From: Chitinophagaceae bacterium
Lineage (GTDB): Bacteria; Bacteroidota; Bacteroidia; Chitinophagales; Chitinophagaceae
DNA length: 64,000 nt
Reading direction: 5' to 3'
NCBI GenBank assembly: GCA_947447265.1
Contig: CANFKC010000007.1
Span: 87,646 to 151,645 of the forward strand
Shown: positions 16,417-25,143 of the stretch, piece by piece
Layout: each line of letters starts with the position of its first letter
Position numbering within the stretch: position 1 is the first letter of the stretch
The notes under the pieces: generated by a model
Told to the model about the DNA's origin: nothing
Database searches by the model: none
What the model saw: only the letters and a program-made list of their open reading frames with translations
Made by a program: the position numbers and the translations under genes

Positions 16417-18690
16417 TTAGCTTTTAATGATTTTAAGTGCTGCTTCCATGAGCTCGTCGCGGCCTTCTTTAATACCTTGTATGGTTGGTTCAACAACCTT
16501 GTTTATTTTAACCCCTTTGCGCTGGGTTTCTGTGCCATCAGGATATTGGATGCCAATACCGGAAAACATGGTTGATAAACCTCCCGGAAGTGATATTTCA
16601 GAAACATTACCATCGGCGCCAGCGGTAGTGCTGCCGATAACTGTGGCATTGGGTGCTGTGCTTAGCGCCATGGTCACATATTCAGCCTGGCTTTGCGTGG
16701 AAGCGTTTACGATAATAACAATCTTGCCTTTGTAATTATGCTTACTTTGCTTGCCGACCCGGGGGCCATCATGAACAGTAAAGAGCCCCGGCATAGTATT
16801 ACTGCCTATCGAAAATTTTACGAATGGGGTGGGTTTGGGTGTAAACCATTCCGGGTAGGTAAACGTCATCCACGACGAGGGATAACACCTGAGGTCTATG
16901 ATAATACCCTTTGTATTTTCAAACGTTTCTTTGATAGTATCCAGGTCGTTGTCCTGCAGCTTGCCGGGATAGATGTAGCCAATATTATCATGCAGCATTT
17001 CGAAGCTTTTGGTATGTCGACCGTCAGACTCGAAACTATAGAAATTGCGTTGTGCAGTAACACGCGGCACGGTTATATTGGTTGCAATGCCACCGCGTGA
17101 AATTGCCAGTTCGGCTTTGTCTTTATCGCTTCTCAGCAGCCACCCCCTGTAGCTGCAAATATCGCGCAACTGTGTTGCATAGTTTGATGCGGCTGCGAGT
17201 GGCAGGTGTTTCGTGAGCAGTTCCTGCACCGGAACGCCGTCTATTTTTTCTATGATGTCGCCCGGCTTTACAAGCGATTTTATATTAAGCGTGTCAGCGT
17301 AATAATCGACCACTACAAGTTTGCCTTCAATAAATTTTGCCTGGAACGGAGGTAATTTAGCTCCTGCTGACTTCACGAGTGCATCCGCTCCATCCCATAA
17401 ATTGGCGTGCGTATCATGTATCCGGGCAATTAATTTCAGACATGCCCGCTGGTATTCCAGTTCATCTTTTGCGTTTACGAAGTCGGGTATCGATTCCGGT
17501 AAAACATTATTCCAGTTTTCACCTATGAGGTGCCGGTATGGGAAGTAGTATTGCACCATGTTCCAATACCTGAATAATGCAAGTAGCCTGGTTCCGGCAT
17601 CAGGGTAGGGCGAGTCATCGTACTTTTTTTCATGAGCGAAGCCAGGGTTCCCAACACCGGCTGCAGGTGCATTATAGTACTGCTTTTCGCCCTTTGTTCT
17701 GTTTGCTTTTATATAGTCTAGCTTTGCTACCAGCGATGCCGGCAGGTTGCCTTCGGTGAATAGGGTACTATAGTCAGGTTGCAACTGAATATCTTCTTTA
17801 TTCGGTTTTTCTAGGCAGTTGTTGCACTCGGGTTGTTTACTAAAACCATCAACCCATCGCTCCATTATTGTATTGGCTTCCCCGGTATTGGCGGCGGCAT
17901 TTACTTTTCGCAATACCCTGAAGAGTTCTGCATCCATATTGTAATTACCTTGCTTTACGCCATCGTGGTAATATTTCATGAAACCCCAGATAAGCCCCAG
18001 ATTAGTAAGGTCGGTTATTTTATCAGCGCCCGCAGCAATATAACCCAAGCCGGAGCCCTTGCTGAATGCAGTGTCGGCATCAGCCGGATAAGCGCTCTTA
18101 GCGTATACAGGAGCAACGGAAATGTCTTTGCCGTCTATAGAAATACTGAGGTCATCCATCCACATTTTACCCTTGCCGATAATAAGTCCGCCAACTACAA
18201 TTTTGCTCACTACCTCTCCATCATAATCGAGCTCTATTGCATATTCTTTCCAATCAGTTGTGCCCTTGATGGGTCTGTCCATCATGTTGTCAAAACCGTT
18301 GTCGCCGCCACCTTCACCATCGAGCCGCATCCATAAGCCAACCGAAGCTGCATCTTCAGTTTTTACGAAGCCTTTCAGCACTATTTTTTTGCCTTTGAAA
18401 GATTTGTTGATCACATAGCTGGTAGCCGTCCATTCTTTAGGCGTATCGCTCCAGTCAATTTGAAGCGAATACTTACCTGCATGGTGCACTTTTTCATCTA
18501 AGCGATAAGAAGTGCGGAGCTTACTATCGAGGCTTTCATTTCTGCCGATACTACCCATTTTCCAGCCTTTGGGCCAGTTGGTTTTAGCGTCCACATCTTC
18601 CATGTTAAGGTTTAATTTTTCCTGGGCGGCACCGCGAAAGGAAATAAAGAACGCCAGTATGCAGCCTGCAATGGAAAGGTGTTTTTTCAT
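16417..18690 (-). CDS. S41 family (tail-specific protease type) peptidase
   Basis: 757 aa. After the signal peptide (to about FRGAA) there is a carbohydrate-binding-like beta-sandwich domain (roughly residues 25-190), then a helical region, a PDZ-like segment (VKPGDIIEKIDGVPVQELL) and the S41 protease core. The core shows GIIIDLRCYPS, the catalytic-Ser motif STQSQAEY (Ser near residue 667) and STTAGADGNVS. Predicted periplasmic or exported serine protease; substrate unknown. No T9SS tail. The repeat array sits directly after its stop codon. Confidence 0.87.
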   Translation of the reverse strand: MKKHLSIAGCILAFFISFRGAAQEKLNLNMEDVDAKTNWPKGWKMGSIGRNESLDSKLRTSYRLDEKVHHAGKYSLQIDWSDTPKEWTATSYVINKSFKGKKIVLKGFVKTEDAASVGLWMRLDGEGGGDNGFDNMMDRPIKGTTDWKEYAIELDYDGEVVSKIVVGGLIIGKGKMWMDDLSISIDGKDISVAPVYAKSAYPADADTAFSKGSGLGYIAAGADKITDLTNLGLIWGFMKYYHDGVKQGNYNMDAELFRVLRKVNAAANTGEANTIMERWVDGFSKQPECNNCLEKPNKEDIQLQPDYSTLFTEGNLPASLVAKLDYIKANRTKGEKQYYNAPAAGVGNPGFAHEKKYDDSPYPDAGTRLLALFRYWNMVQYYFPYRHLIGENWNNVLPESIPDFVNAKDELEYQRACLKLIARIHDTHANLWDGADALVKSAGAKLPPFQAKFIEGKLVVVDYYADTLNIKSLVKPGDIIEKIDGVPVQELLTKHLPLAAASNYATQLRDICSYRGWLLRSDKDKAELAISRGGIATNITVPRVTAQRNFYSFESDGRHTKSFEMLHDNIGYIYPGKLQDNDLDTIKETFENTKGIIIDLRCYPSSWMTFTYPEWFTPKPTPFVKFSIGSNTMPGLFTVHDGPRVGKQSKHNYKGKIVIIVNASTQSQAEYVTMALSTAPNATVIGSTTAGADGNVSEISLPGGLSTMFSGIGIQYPDGTETQRKGVKINKVVEPTIQGIKEGRDELMEAALKIIKS

Positions 18691-18914
18691 GAGCGTGATT
18701 ATTCATGCTGAAATTATGAAAAACACGCGAACGTGGAAGTTATTTAATGCAAATTATCGCAGCCCTGGGCATTTGCGTTGGTGCACATGCATAAAATCGC
18801 GTAAACAGGTATGATTTGTTTCATGGTAATTGTCGTTTTACGAAATTACCTGCATACCTGCACTTACTTTGTCGCCTGGCGGACTAAGGAAGTAAATGCT
18901 GCTGCTAATAGCCG

Positions 18915-18942
18915 AAATTGAATGCTAAATATTGAATACTGT
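18915..18942. repeat. short heptamer array at the end of fkbM
   Basis: Four units in 7-base phase built on ATTGAAT, GCTAAAT, ATTGAAT, ACTGTAG. It overlaps the stop codon of the FkbM-type methyltransferase gene. It is shorter and weaker than the other heptamer arrays. Confidence 0.4.
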
Positions 18943-19713
18943 AGCCGCAGGCTTTTGTTTTGCGAGCACTACAATTGTGTTGTGTAGTATTTCAGATGCG
19001 GGTATTTCGCTGCCACTGATATCGAATGCTTTATAGTCAATGGATAGGATGTAGTCTTCAAACATTTTACCGGTAATATCGTTAGTGGCAAGGTATTCCG
19101 GATGAATCTCTACAAGCACCGTAATGTTGTTGTGCTTTAGTGTTTGTGCCATGCCTTGTAACGCCCAGTATTCAGCGCCCTCAATATCAATTTTAATAAC
19201 CTCAGGAATTACTTTGTGTTCGGCACAGAAAGAATCAAGCGCAATGGCATTTACAGGCAGTGTGTCGGCCCTGTTATCGGTTACTACATGGTTGCGTGTG
19301 GTGCGTTCCAGATTTGTAAAGCGCAGTACTTCATTCTTGTTGCTGATAGCATTGTTGAATGCGATAACTTTTGCATTCCCTTTTTGAACGCGCGCCGTGT
19401 CTTTTAAATAAACAAATGTCGCAGGTGCCGGTTCGAATGCATAAATGGTAGAACCCGGTTTCATTTTTTTTGAGAGTATAAGTGATATTACACCAATATT
19501 GGCGCCAATGTCAAACAGTATATTCGCATCTTTTGCCAGATTGCAAAGCAGTTTCAGGGGCAACTCATCAATTACGGGATTAATGCCGCGCGCGGTATGC
19601 GCCGACACTACATATTGCTCGTTGTTGATGGTGATAGCTTTTCCCGCCCTACCGTATACAGCATAGTAAAGACTCCTGAAAAGTACCCTGAAGGTATTTT
19701 TTAATGCACTCAT
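18925..19713 (-). CDS. FkbM family SAM-dependent methyltransferase
   Basis: 262 aa. Class I methyltransferase fold with the SAM-binding motif LFDIGANIGVISL near residues 66-78, the acidic residue of motif II in YAFEPAP, and the FkbM signature VIKIDIEGAEYWAL. FkbM enzymes O-methylate small molecules or sugars; the acceptor is unknown. It is the last gene of the DUF3822-rsmD-coaD run, 8 bases after coaD, so it is probably co-transcribed without a shared pathway. An FkbM enzyme suggests surface-glycan or metabolite decoration. Confidence 0.85.
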   Translation of the reverse strand: MSALKNTFRVLFRSLYYAVYGRAGKAITINNEQYVVSAHTARGINPVIDELPLKLLCNLAKDANILFDIGANIGVISLILSKKMKPGSTIYAFEPAPATFVYLKDTARVQKGNAKVIAFNNAISNKNEVLRFTNLERTTRNHVVTDNRADTLPVNAIALDSFCAEHKVIPEVIKIDIEGAEYWALQGMAQTLKHNNITVLVEIHPEYLATNDITGKMFEDYILSIDYKAFDISGSEIPASEILHNTIVVLAKQKPAATVFNI

Positions 19714-19721
19714 ATGGTCAT

Positions 19722-20180
19722 CTATATTTTAACTGCTGCCGGTAAGAATAAGGAGGAGTTACCACCATTGCGAATAACATCGCGCACCAGGGTTGAAGAA
19801 ATGGTGGAATACAATGGAGAGCAGGTAAGGAAGATGGTTTCAATTTCCGGTGCCAGCATTCTGTTCATATCAGCGATCGCCTTCTCGTACTCGAAATCGT
19901 TTACATAACGGATGCCGCGCAAAATGAAGTGGGCATTGAGTTCTTTACAACAATTAATAGTTAGGCCCTCATAACTGATAACTTTTACGCGCGGCTCATG
20001 CTTAAATATTTCCTGTATCCAGCCCGTGCGCTGTTCTACCGAAAACATAGGCTGCTTCGATGAGTTGACACCAATACCTATCACCAACTGGTCAAAAAGC
20101 CCTACAGCACGCTCAATAATGTCAATGTGGCCATTGGTAACCGGATCAAAGGTGCCCGGGAATAAGCAGATACGTTCCAT
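19722..20180 (-). CDS. coaD: pantetheine-phosphate adenylyltransferase
   Basis: 152 aa, normal length. CoaD transfers AMP from ATP to 4'-phosphopantetheine in coenzyme A synthesis. The nucleotidyltransferase motif FPGTFDPVTNGHIDII is at residues 7-22, FILRGIRYVNDFEYE is in the middle, and ISSTLVRDVI is the C-terminal ATP-binding motif. Its start lies 2 bases after the rsmD stop; the rsmD-coaD order is common in bacteria. Cytoplasmic. Confidence 0.96.
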   Translation of the reverse strand: MERICLFPGTFDPVTNGHIDIIERAVGLFDQLVIGIGVNSSKQPMFSVEQRTGWIQEIFKHEPRVKVISYEGLTINCCKELNAHFILRGIRYVNDFEYEKAIADMNRMLAPEIETIFLTCSPLYSTISSTLVRDVIRNGGNSSLFLPAAVKI

Positions 20181-20182
20181 AG

Positions 20183-20728
20183 TTAAGCGTTAGGTTGTAT
20201 AAAAAAGGTAAAGACGGTAGTGCCGTAATTTTTCATGCGGCCAAAATTAGGGTGCTTCTGGTAATCGTTACGCGGAGTATGTTCATGCACAAATATGCCC
20301 TCGGGCAATAAAAGCTGTTTTTCAAAAACCAGTTGAGGAATCTCGTCAATATTTTCGAGTGCGTAGGGTGGGCCGGCAAAAATGAAATTGTATTGCTCCG
20401 TGCATTGCTTCATGTACCGGAATACATCGCCCTTTATCAGCTGCATGTTTTCTGCAATGCCCAGTTCTTTTGCAGTTTTCTTAATGAAGTCGAACGTTCT
20501 TGCATCGCGCTCTACCAAAGTAAGGTCGGTAGCGCCGCGTGATGCCAGCTCGTAAGATATGCTACCTGTACCTCCAAAAAGATCGAGTGTTTTAGCGCCA
20601 TCGAGGTCTATAAGGTTATTCAGTATATTAAACAGGCCTTCTTTTGCTACTTCGGTGGTAGGCCTTGCCGGTATGTTTGCTGGAGGGTTAAATCTTCTTC
20701 CGCCAAAAGTGCCGCCAACTATGCGCAT
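20183..20728 (-). CDS. rsmD: 16S rRNA (guanine(966)-N(2))-methyltransferase
   Basis: 181 aa from the ATG at 20728 (MRIVGGTFGGRRF), the usual RsmD start; the longer frame adds 13 unconserved residues. RsmD methylates G966 of 16S rRNA. Visible motifs are RPTTEVAKEGLFNIL, the SAM site TLDLFGGTGSISYELASRG and motif IV as FAGPPYAL. Most N2-guanine methyltransferases have D/N before PPY; here it is Gly, which may be a lineage feature. The start overlaps the DUF3822 gene by 10 bases and coaD follows at 2 bases, a tight operon. Confidence 0.93.
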   Translation of the reverse strand: MRIVGGTFGGRRFNPPANIPARPTTEVAKEGLFNILNNLIDLDGAKTLDLFGGTGSISYELASRGATDLTLVERDARTFDFIKKTAKELGIAENMQLIKGDVFRYMKQCTEQYNFIFAGPPYALENIDEIPQLVFEKQLLLPEGIFVHEHTPRNDYQKHPNFGRMKNYGTTVFTFFIQPNA

Positions 20729-21549
20729 GATTCCAATTGTTTTATCAGTGACAAGGTGGGAGACCAAATAGAGCTTATGGTATGCCCGGTGCCGGTAGTA
20801 ATTGCTGAAAAATACTGCGAGAGCGCATTAGCAACAGAGTATTCCGCCGCACTAACTGTATTGCAGGCTATGGTTATTTTATCGCCATTAATTTTATGTT
20901 CTTCGCACACCAGCCTTATTTCATAGGCAATATCTTCAGCCCAGCGGTATTCAAATATTCGGTGCCATAGTAATGTGCCGAAATGATAGAGCGAAACGCA
21001 GGCCTGGTCGTTGGTCAAAAAGCAATGTACCCTAACACCCCTGGTGTGGTTACTGGCGAACTGGTAGGCAGCCAAAGGTAAAATAGCAGCATTTACACAG
21101 TTTATTTTAACCAGTGCTTCAATATTTAGAGGGATGGAATATAGGTAATGCGCTTTATCTTCCTTTTGGTAATGTTCTTTTACAGCATCATTAGCGTCAA
21201 TAAATTGCAACTGTTTCAGCCATTGCATGGCTTCGTCCTGGTCATATAGCTCGTCAGGTACTGTAAGTTGTGTTGCCGTAAAGAAAAATACTTTAGTTAC
21301 TTTGGTTCGGTCAGCAAGAAGCGGTTCCTGCGAAAAAAGTTGTTCGAAAAAATCGAGATCCCAAACAGCACGTTCCCGGTTGTAACCCACAAAATGGACA
21401 GACAACAACTCATTGGCCGGGCTGAAAGCGGCTGCAAGCATACTTCTGCGGTTCAGCACACAGGTTACCCTGGCAATATCTGCCAGGATATTGATGTCGT
21501 CACTTGCATTATAAACCTGCCGGTATATATTCTGTTTTTCAGTAGCCAT
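20719..21549 (-). CDS. DUF3822 family protein
   Basis: 276 aa from the ATG at 21549; a GTG at 21561 is possible but not preferred. This Bacteroidota-specific family is usually found directly before rsmD, as here (10-base overlap). I see no catalytic motif. The pattern of alternating strands with LLWHRIFEYRWAEDIAYEIR resembles the actin-like ATPase fold suggested for the family. Soluble and cytoplasmic. Function unknown. Confidence 0.8.
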   Translation of the reverse strand: MATEKQNIYRQVYNASDDINILADIARVTCVLNRRSMLAAAFSPANELLSVHFVGYNRERAVWDLDFFEQLFSQEPLLADRTKVTKVFFFTATQLTVPDELYDQDEAMQWLKQLQFIDANDAVKEHYQKEDKAHYLYSIPLNIEALVKINCVNAAILPLAAYQFASNHTRGVRVHCFLTNDQACVSLYHFGTLLWHRIFEYRWAEDIAYEIRLVCEEHKINGDKITIACNTVSAAEYSVANALSQYFSAITTGTGHTISSIWSPTLSLIKQLESCA

Positions 21550-21599
21550 ATAAAAGCACACAATTATAGAATAAATTTGCGAATCTTGCAGTCAGGCTG

Positions 21600-21607
21600 C
21601 AAAGTTA
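21600..21607 (-). promoter_or_regulatory. -7 box (TAACTTTG) of the DUF3822-rsmD-coaD operon
   Basis: On the minus strand TAACTTTG matches TAnnTTTG, 50 bases before the ATG at 21549. A TTG at 21624-21626 (minus strand) is a possible -33 element with a short 16-base spacer. Confidence 0.5.
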
Positions 21608-21700
21608 ACACATTAAGTAAGAGCAAGGTATTTTGTGCCTGCCGGCGAGCAGATATTAAATAGTTACTTATAGCTATTTTACAGGAACTTAAACTAAACC

Positions 21701-23041
21701 ATGGAGAAACTCAGCGTAACAGCTACTAATAAAGATATAATTAAACTTGCCCTGCCAATTTCGGTAGCGTTGCTCATACCCCAGCTCAGCTTCTTTACCA
21801 ATAACATTTTTATGGGTATGCTCGGCCAGCGGGAATTAGGGGTGAGCGGCATAACCGGGGTTTTCTACCTTATCCTTTCTATGATAGGCTATGGTTTGAG
21901 TAGCGGTGTGCAGATACAAATGGCCCGCAGAGCCGGGGAAGAAAATAAAAAGGGCATTGCAGAGACCTTTATGAACGGGGCAATGCTTTCGCTGATGTTT
22001 TCGCTCGGGTTAATGCTTCTTACCATGTGGTTCGTGCCGCTCCTGTTTGGTTTCAGCCTGGATAGCAATGAGAATTTTGAATTGAGCGTCACCTTTATTT
22101 ACATAAGGGTATGGGGCTTGCCATTCCTGATGATGGCGCAGTTATTTAACGCATTTTACATTGCCATCGGTCGTTCGCGGCTGTTGATATATGGTTCCGT
22201 AGCGGCTACAGTATTAAATATAGTATTTGATTATGTACTCATATTTGGAAAATTTGGCTTCCCGGCAATGGGCTTTAAAGGTGCAGGTATTGCATCGGTA
22301 ATAGCCGAAGTTTTTTACGGGCTTACCATGATAGGCATCTTCTTTTCTCACAAGCTGCATAAGGAATATACCATATTTGACCACTTTTATTTCGATGTAG
22401 CGCAATCGTTGCAAACCCTGAAGGTTTCAGCACCACTTATTGTCCAGTTCATGTTTAGCATTGGTGGCTGGCTTATCTTCTTCTTTTTTATTGAGCATTT
22501 GGGGCAGCAGTCACTGGCCGCTTCGCAGATGCTGAGGAGTATTTTTGGCCTGGTGGGTGTGGGTACCTGGGCCCTGGCCACTACCTGTAATTCAATGGTG
22601 AGTAATATTATAGGGCAGGGTAAGCCCAAGCAGGTGATGGGGCTTATTATTAAAATTTCGAAGCTTAGCCTTATTTATTCCGCAATACTTTCGGTGCTGC
22701 TGTTACTTTTTTCGTCAGGTTTTTTATCGCTTTACAGTAATGATGAGTCACTGATACTGTTTACAATCCCTAGTTTAAGAGTAATAGTATTGGCCACGCT
22801 AATAATGTCGCTCTCTACCGTGGCCTTTAATGGGGTAGTGGGCACAGGAAATACCGTTATTAACCTTACCATGGAAATAACGTGTGTTTGCCTGTACCTG
22901 GTCTATTGCTATTTTGTAATACAGGTATGGCACAGTGAGCTTTACCTCTGCTGGGGTTCAGAATTTGTTTACTGGACCTTCCTGCTTATTGGCTCTGCCC
23001 TCTATTTAAGAAGCGGTAAGTGGAAGGGGAAGGTGATATAG
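21701..23041 (+). CDS. MATE family efflux transporter
   Basis: 446 aa, about 12 membrane helices in two halves, the usual size. The N-terminal LALPISVALLIPQLSFFTNN and the MLGQRELGVSGITG segment match the MATE pattern, and helix 7 begins the second repeat (LKVSAPLIVQFMFSIGGW). MATE proteins expel drugs or metabolites in exchange for Na+ or H+. The substrate cannot be read from sequence. It is divergent from the DUF3822 operon and convergent with ytxJ. Confidence 0.9.
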   Translation: MEKLSVTATNKDIIKLALPISVALLIPQLSFFTNNIFMGMLGQRELGVSGITGVFYLILSMIGYGLSSGVQIQMARRAGEENKKGIAETFMNGAMLSLMFSLGLMLLTMWFVPLLFGFSLDSNENFELSVTFIYIRVWGLPFLMMAQLFNAFYIAIGRSRLLIYGSVAATVLNIVFDYVLIFGKFGFPAMGFKGAGIASVIAEVFYGLTMIGIFFSHKLHKEYTIFDHFYFDVAQSLQTLKVSAPLIVQFMFSIGGWLIFFFFIEHLGQQSLAASQMLRSIFGLVGVGTWALATTCNSMVSNIIGQGKPKQVMGLIIKISKLSLIYSAILSVLLLLFSSGFLSLYSNDESLILFTIPSLRVIVLATLIMSLSTVAFNGVVGTGNTVINLTMEITCVCLYLVYCYFVIQVWHSELYLCWGSEFVYWTFLLIGSALYLRSGKWKGKVI

Positions 23042-23083
23042 TACCACTTTTTATTACCAGATCAGGAATTTTGAAATAACAAA

Positions 23084-23416
23084 TTAGCTACCAAGCTGCT
23101 CGGCCAGGTCATGCATGCTTATGCCATTGTGTGTTTCTTCATAAACGCACTCGCCGTTTTTTATCAGCAACAGTTGTGGCGACTCGTGATGCACGGCATA
23201 ATCAGCCGCTATTTTGTTAGAAATATCGCGGTGACGAAGCAAGTCAAGATAATAGAAACTTGTATTTTCTGGCGCAGTTTCGCGTTCCAGCCTGCTTTTT
23301 GCCATACTGCTTATTGAACACCGGGTACTGTGTTTAAAAATGACGACCGGTTGTTGTGCACTTTGTGCATTAATGGCTTCCAGTTGCTTTTCATCATTTA
23401 ATTCTATCCAATTCAT
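23084..23416 (-). CDS. ytxJ: bacillithiol system redox-active protein YtxJ
   Basis: 110 aa thioredoxin-fold protein. The monothiol active-site motif FKHSTRCSIS (Cys near residue 33) and the SPQLLLIKNGECVYEETHNG segment are typical of YtxJ, which is proposed to act as a bacilliredoxin-like partner in bacillithiol metabolism. Its start codon lies four bases after a perfect -7 box, so the mRNA is probably leaderless. Monocistronic. Confidence 0.87.
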   Translation of the reverse strand: MNWIELNDEKQLEAINAQSAQQPVVIFKHSTRCSISSMAKSRLERETAPENTSFYYLDLLRHRDISNKIAADYAVHHESPQLLLIKNGECVYEETHNGISMHDLAEQLGS

Positions 23417-23420
23417 GCTA

Positions 23421-23428
23421 CAAAATTA
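23421..23428 (-). promoter_or_regulatory. -7 box of ytxJ, leaderless geometry
   Basis: Minus strand reads TAATTTTG-TAGC-ATG, that is a TAnnTTTG box, four bases, then the start codon. Transcription should begin at or next to the A of ATG. No clear -33 TTG is seen at the normal spacing. Confidence 0.6.
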
Positions 23429-23806
23429 CAGATTAAAGCCATGCTTTTAGTTGTTGCAAAATCTAAACGCGTATAGAGAAATGCAATATCGGCGACTAGC
23501 CGGTGCGCTTTAAGAATAGGTTTGGAGGGGATTTAGTGTTGCTGTGAATTATGTAAATATTGAAGGCGGTGATGTAAAAATGCCTGATGAGGGCCAACTA
23601 TCTTTACCCGGCAATTGATTGTACGGTTCAACTTTTATATTTTAGCTTGCTGCCAATGCTGCCGGTGAATGAGACGGTTAAATCGATTTGTACGAAGATT
23701 TTAAGTACACCCGGTTTGCAGGGAAACGGATAGAATAAGGTTACACAGGGTTGAAAAAAAAGAAGTTAAATTATTGGTTAATCGCCTCGTCTAATTAACG
23801 TTTTCG

Positions 23807-23814
23807 TATCTTTG
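23807..23814 (+). promoter_or_regulatory. -7 box (TATCTTTG) of the YtxH/holin-like operon
   Basis: Perfect TAnnTTTG box, 51 bases before the ATG at 23866. It lies in a 449-base gene-free gap (23417-23865) in which I see no other feature. The box also rules out the longer YtxH frame starting at 23812, because that start would lie inside the promoter. Confidence 0.65.
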
Positions 23815-23865
23815 AGCGGGATATTATGGTTTATCCTGTGGTTAATACATTTTAAAATATATTTT

Positions 23866-24060
23866 ATGGCTAAAGTTGGAAAGACAATTGCGAATTTATT
23901 GATTGGTGCTACTGTAGGTGTTGCGGTAGGGTATATACTGGCAACAGACAAAGAAACCCGTCAGGAAGACATGGAAAAGGTGAAGAAATCATTGAATTCA
24001 CTGAAGGGCAAATTTGCTAAAAAGGGAATGGACGTAGAAGAAGAAATCTATCATTCTTAA
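23866..24060 (+). CDS. YtxH-domain small membrane protein
   Basis: 64 aa from the ATG at 23866. One membrane helix (IANLLIGATVGVAVGYILAT) is followed by a charged amphipathic tail (DKETRQEDMEKVKKSLNSLK), the layout of YtxH proteins, which are often general-stress envelope proteins. First gene of a three-gene run with the holin-like protein and a coiled-coil protein. Confidence 0.8.
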   Translation: MAKVGKTIANLLIGATVGVAVGYILATDKETRQEDMEKVKKSLNSLKGKFAKKGMDVEEEIYHS

Positions 24061-24082
24061 TCAATTCCTTCATACATCCTGG

Positions 24083-24433
24083 ATGAACATATTCGGTTCC
24101 ATTAAAGAATTAATAGCAAAGTATGCCGAGGTGTACATTAAGCTGCTGAAAGTAAATGTAATAGGCAAAACATCGGGCCTTGTAGCCTATGTTATGTATG
24201 CGTTTATTTTTCTGCTGCTGTTTTTTTGCACCATGGTATTGTTTGGCTTCGCGCTGGTAGAAGGTTTCTGTGCAATGGGGCTTTCCCGCGTAGCGGCTTC
24301 TTTTTTAACCTTTGGCATATACCTGTTGCTTATGGTTTTACTCGTGGCAATGCGCAAAGGCATAACCGGCTTTTTTACCAATACTTTTATTCGCATACTA
24401 ACCGAGGACGATAACGAAAACAGCGAAAAATAA
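24083..24433 (+). CDS. phage holin family (holin-X-like) membrane protein
   Basis: 116 aa. A cytosolic amphipathic N-terminus (IKELIAKYAEVYIKLLKVNV) is followed by two membrane helices and a charged tail. This is the layout of the PF07332-type putative holin-X proteins, which are chromosomal envelope proteins and not true phage holins. No other phage genes are near. Located 22 bases after the YtxH gene and 1 base before the next gene. Confidence 0.75.
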   Translation: MNIFGSIKELIAKYAEVYIKLLKVNVIGKTSGLVAYVMYAFIFLLLFFCTMVLFGFALVEGFCAMGLSRVAASFLTFGIYLLLMVLLVAMRKGITGFFTNTFIRILTEDDNENSEK

Positions 24434-24434
24434 C

Positions 24435-24929
24435 ATGAGCCTCTACCCAAAGAAATTAAGCAATATAGAAGAACTGCAGCGGGAACAGGCGCAACTTAGA
24501 AAGCAGCTGGAAAAGCTGAGTTTTGAGGATGTGTTTTCGATGGATAACCTGCTGGGTCGCGATAAAGATAACGGGAAGAAAGAAAGTAAGGGCTCTGCCG
24601 CTGAGGAACAATCATCAGGTGGTAAATGGGATTTTGTACTGGAGCTTTTGCCTATGGCATATCCATTACTTGAACCAGCAGTGAATATGGCAAAAGAGAA
24701 ATTTTTCGGGCTCTTTACATCAAAACCAAAAGGATATAAGAAAAAAGAAGCAGAGGAGGATGATAATGAGGAACAGGGGAGTAGCATTGTTAAAACTGTT
24801 GCCGTGGAAATTATTACCGGATACCTCAAGTGGAAGGCAATAGAACTTTCTTATAAAGGAGCAAGGCACCTGATAAAAAAACAACAACAAAAGAAAGCGA
24901 TAAGGAAACTACAAGAAGAGATGGGCTAA
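24435..24929 (+). CDS. hypothetical coiled-coil protein of the YtxH/holin operon
   Basis: 164 aa, no signal peptide. A coiled-coil start (IEELQREQAQLRKQLEKLS) leads to a low-complexity Lys/Ser/Gly linker, a hydrophobic amphipathic stretch (FVLELLPMAYPLLEPAVNMA), an acidic patch (AEEDDNEEQ) and a basic C-terminus. It begins 1 base after the holin-like stop codon, so the two are translationally linked. Probably a membrane-associated partner of the two small membrane proteins; no family function known to me. Confidence 0.75.
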   Translation: MSLYPKKLSNIEELQREQAQLRKQLEKLSFEDVFSMDNLLGRDKDNGKKESKGSAAEEQSSGGKWDFVLELLPMAYPLLEPAVNMAKEKFFGLFTSKPKGYKKKEAEEDDNEEQGSSIVKTVAVEIITGYLKWKAIELSYKGARHLIKKQQQKKAIRKLQEEMG

Positions 24930-24945
24930 CGTCCATCTTTTTTTA
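24919..24945 (+). terminator. terminator whose loop holds the stop codon
   Basis: AGATGG (24919-24924) pairs with CCATCT (24933-24938), followed by seven Ts. The TAA stop of the coiled-coil protein (24927-24929) lies in the loop. The stem is short but the T-run is strong. Confidence 0.5.
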
Positions 24946-25021
24946 TGAATTGACGGATGCTGCCTACGATTTCATCTGCCTCCCAAACAATGGAAGTTGT
25001 GGCTATTTGCATGGGGTTTTG

Positions 25022-25074
25022 TACTGGCGTTGCAAACGCTGTTCCGTGGCATCCGCGTTGCAAACGCGGACGAG
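25022..25074 (+). repeat. isolated twin-hairpin repeat copy
   Basis: Reads TACTGGCGTTGCAAACGCTG and ends ATCCGCGTTGCAAACGCGGA plus CGAG. The second stem is perfect; the first has one mismatch (AACGCT). It sits in the 214-base gap after the YtxH operon and 69 bases before the broken lipoprotein gene. Confidence 0.8.
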
Positions 25075-25143
25075 AAGGATTAAAATTTATTTGTCTGTCG
25101 TTTCAGAAAATTGAATACTATTGTAACGTTACCGGCTGGCTTT

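Noticed and set aside
24083..24433. Prophage remnant, from the holin-like protein
   Set aside because: No other phage gene is nearby, and the YtxH/holin-like/coiled-coil trio is a normal chromosomal envelope operon.
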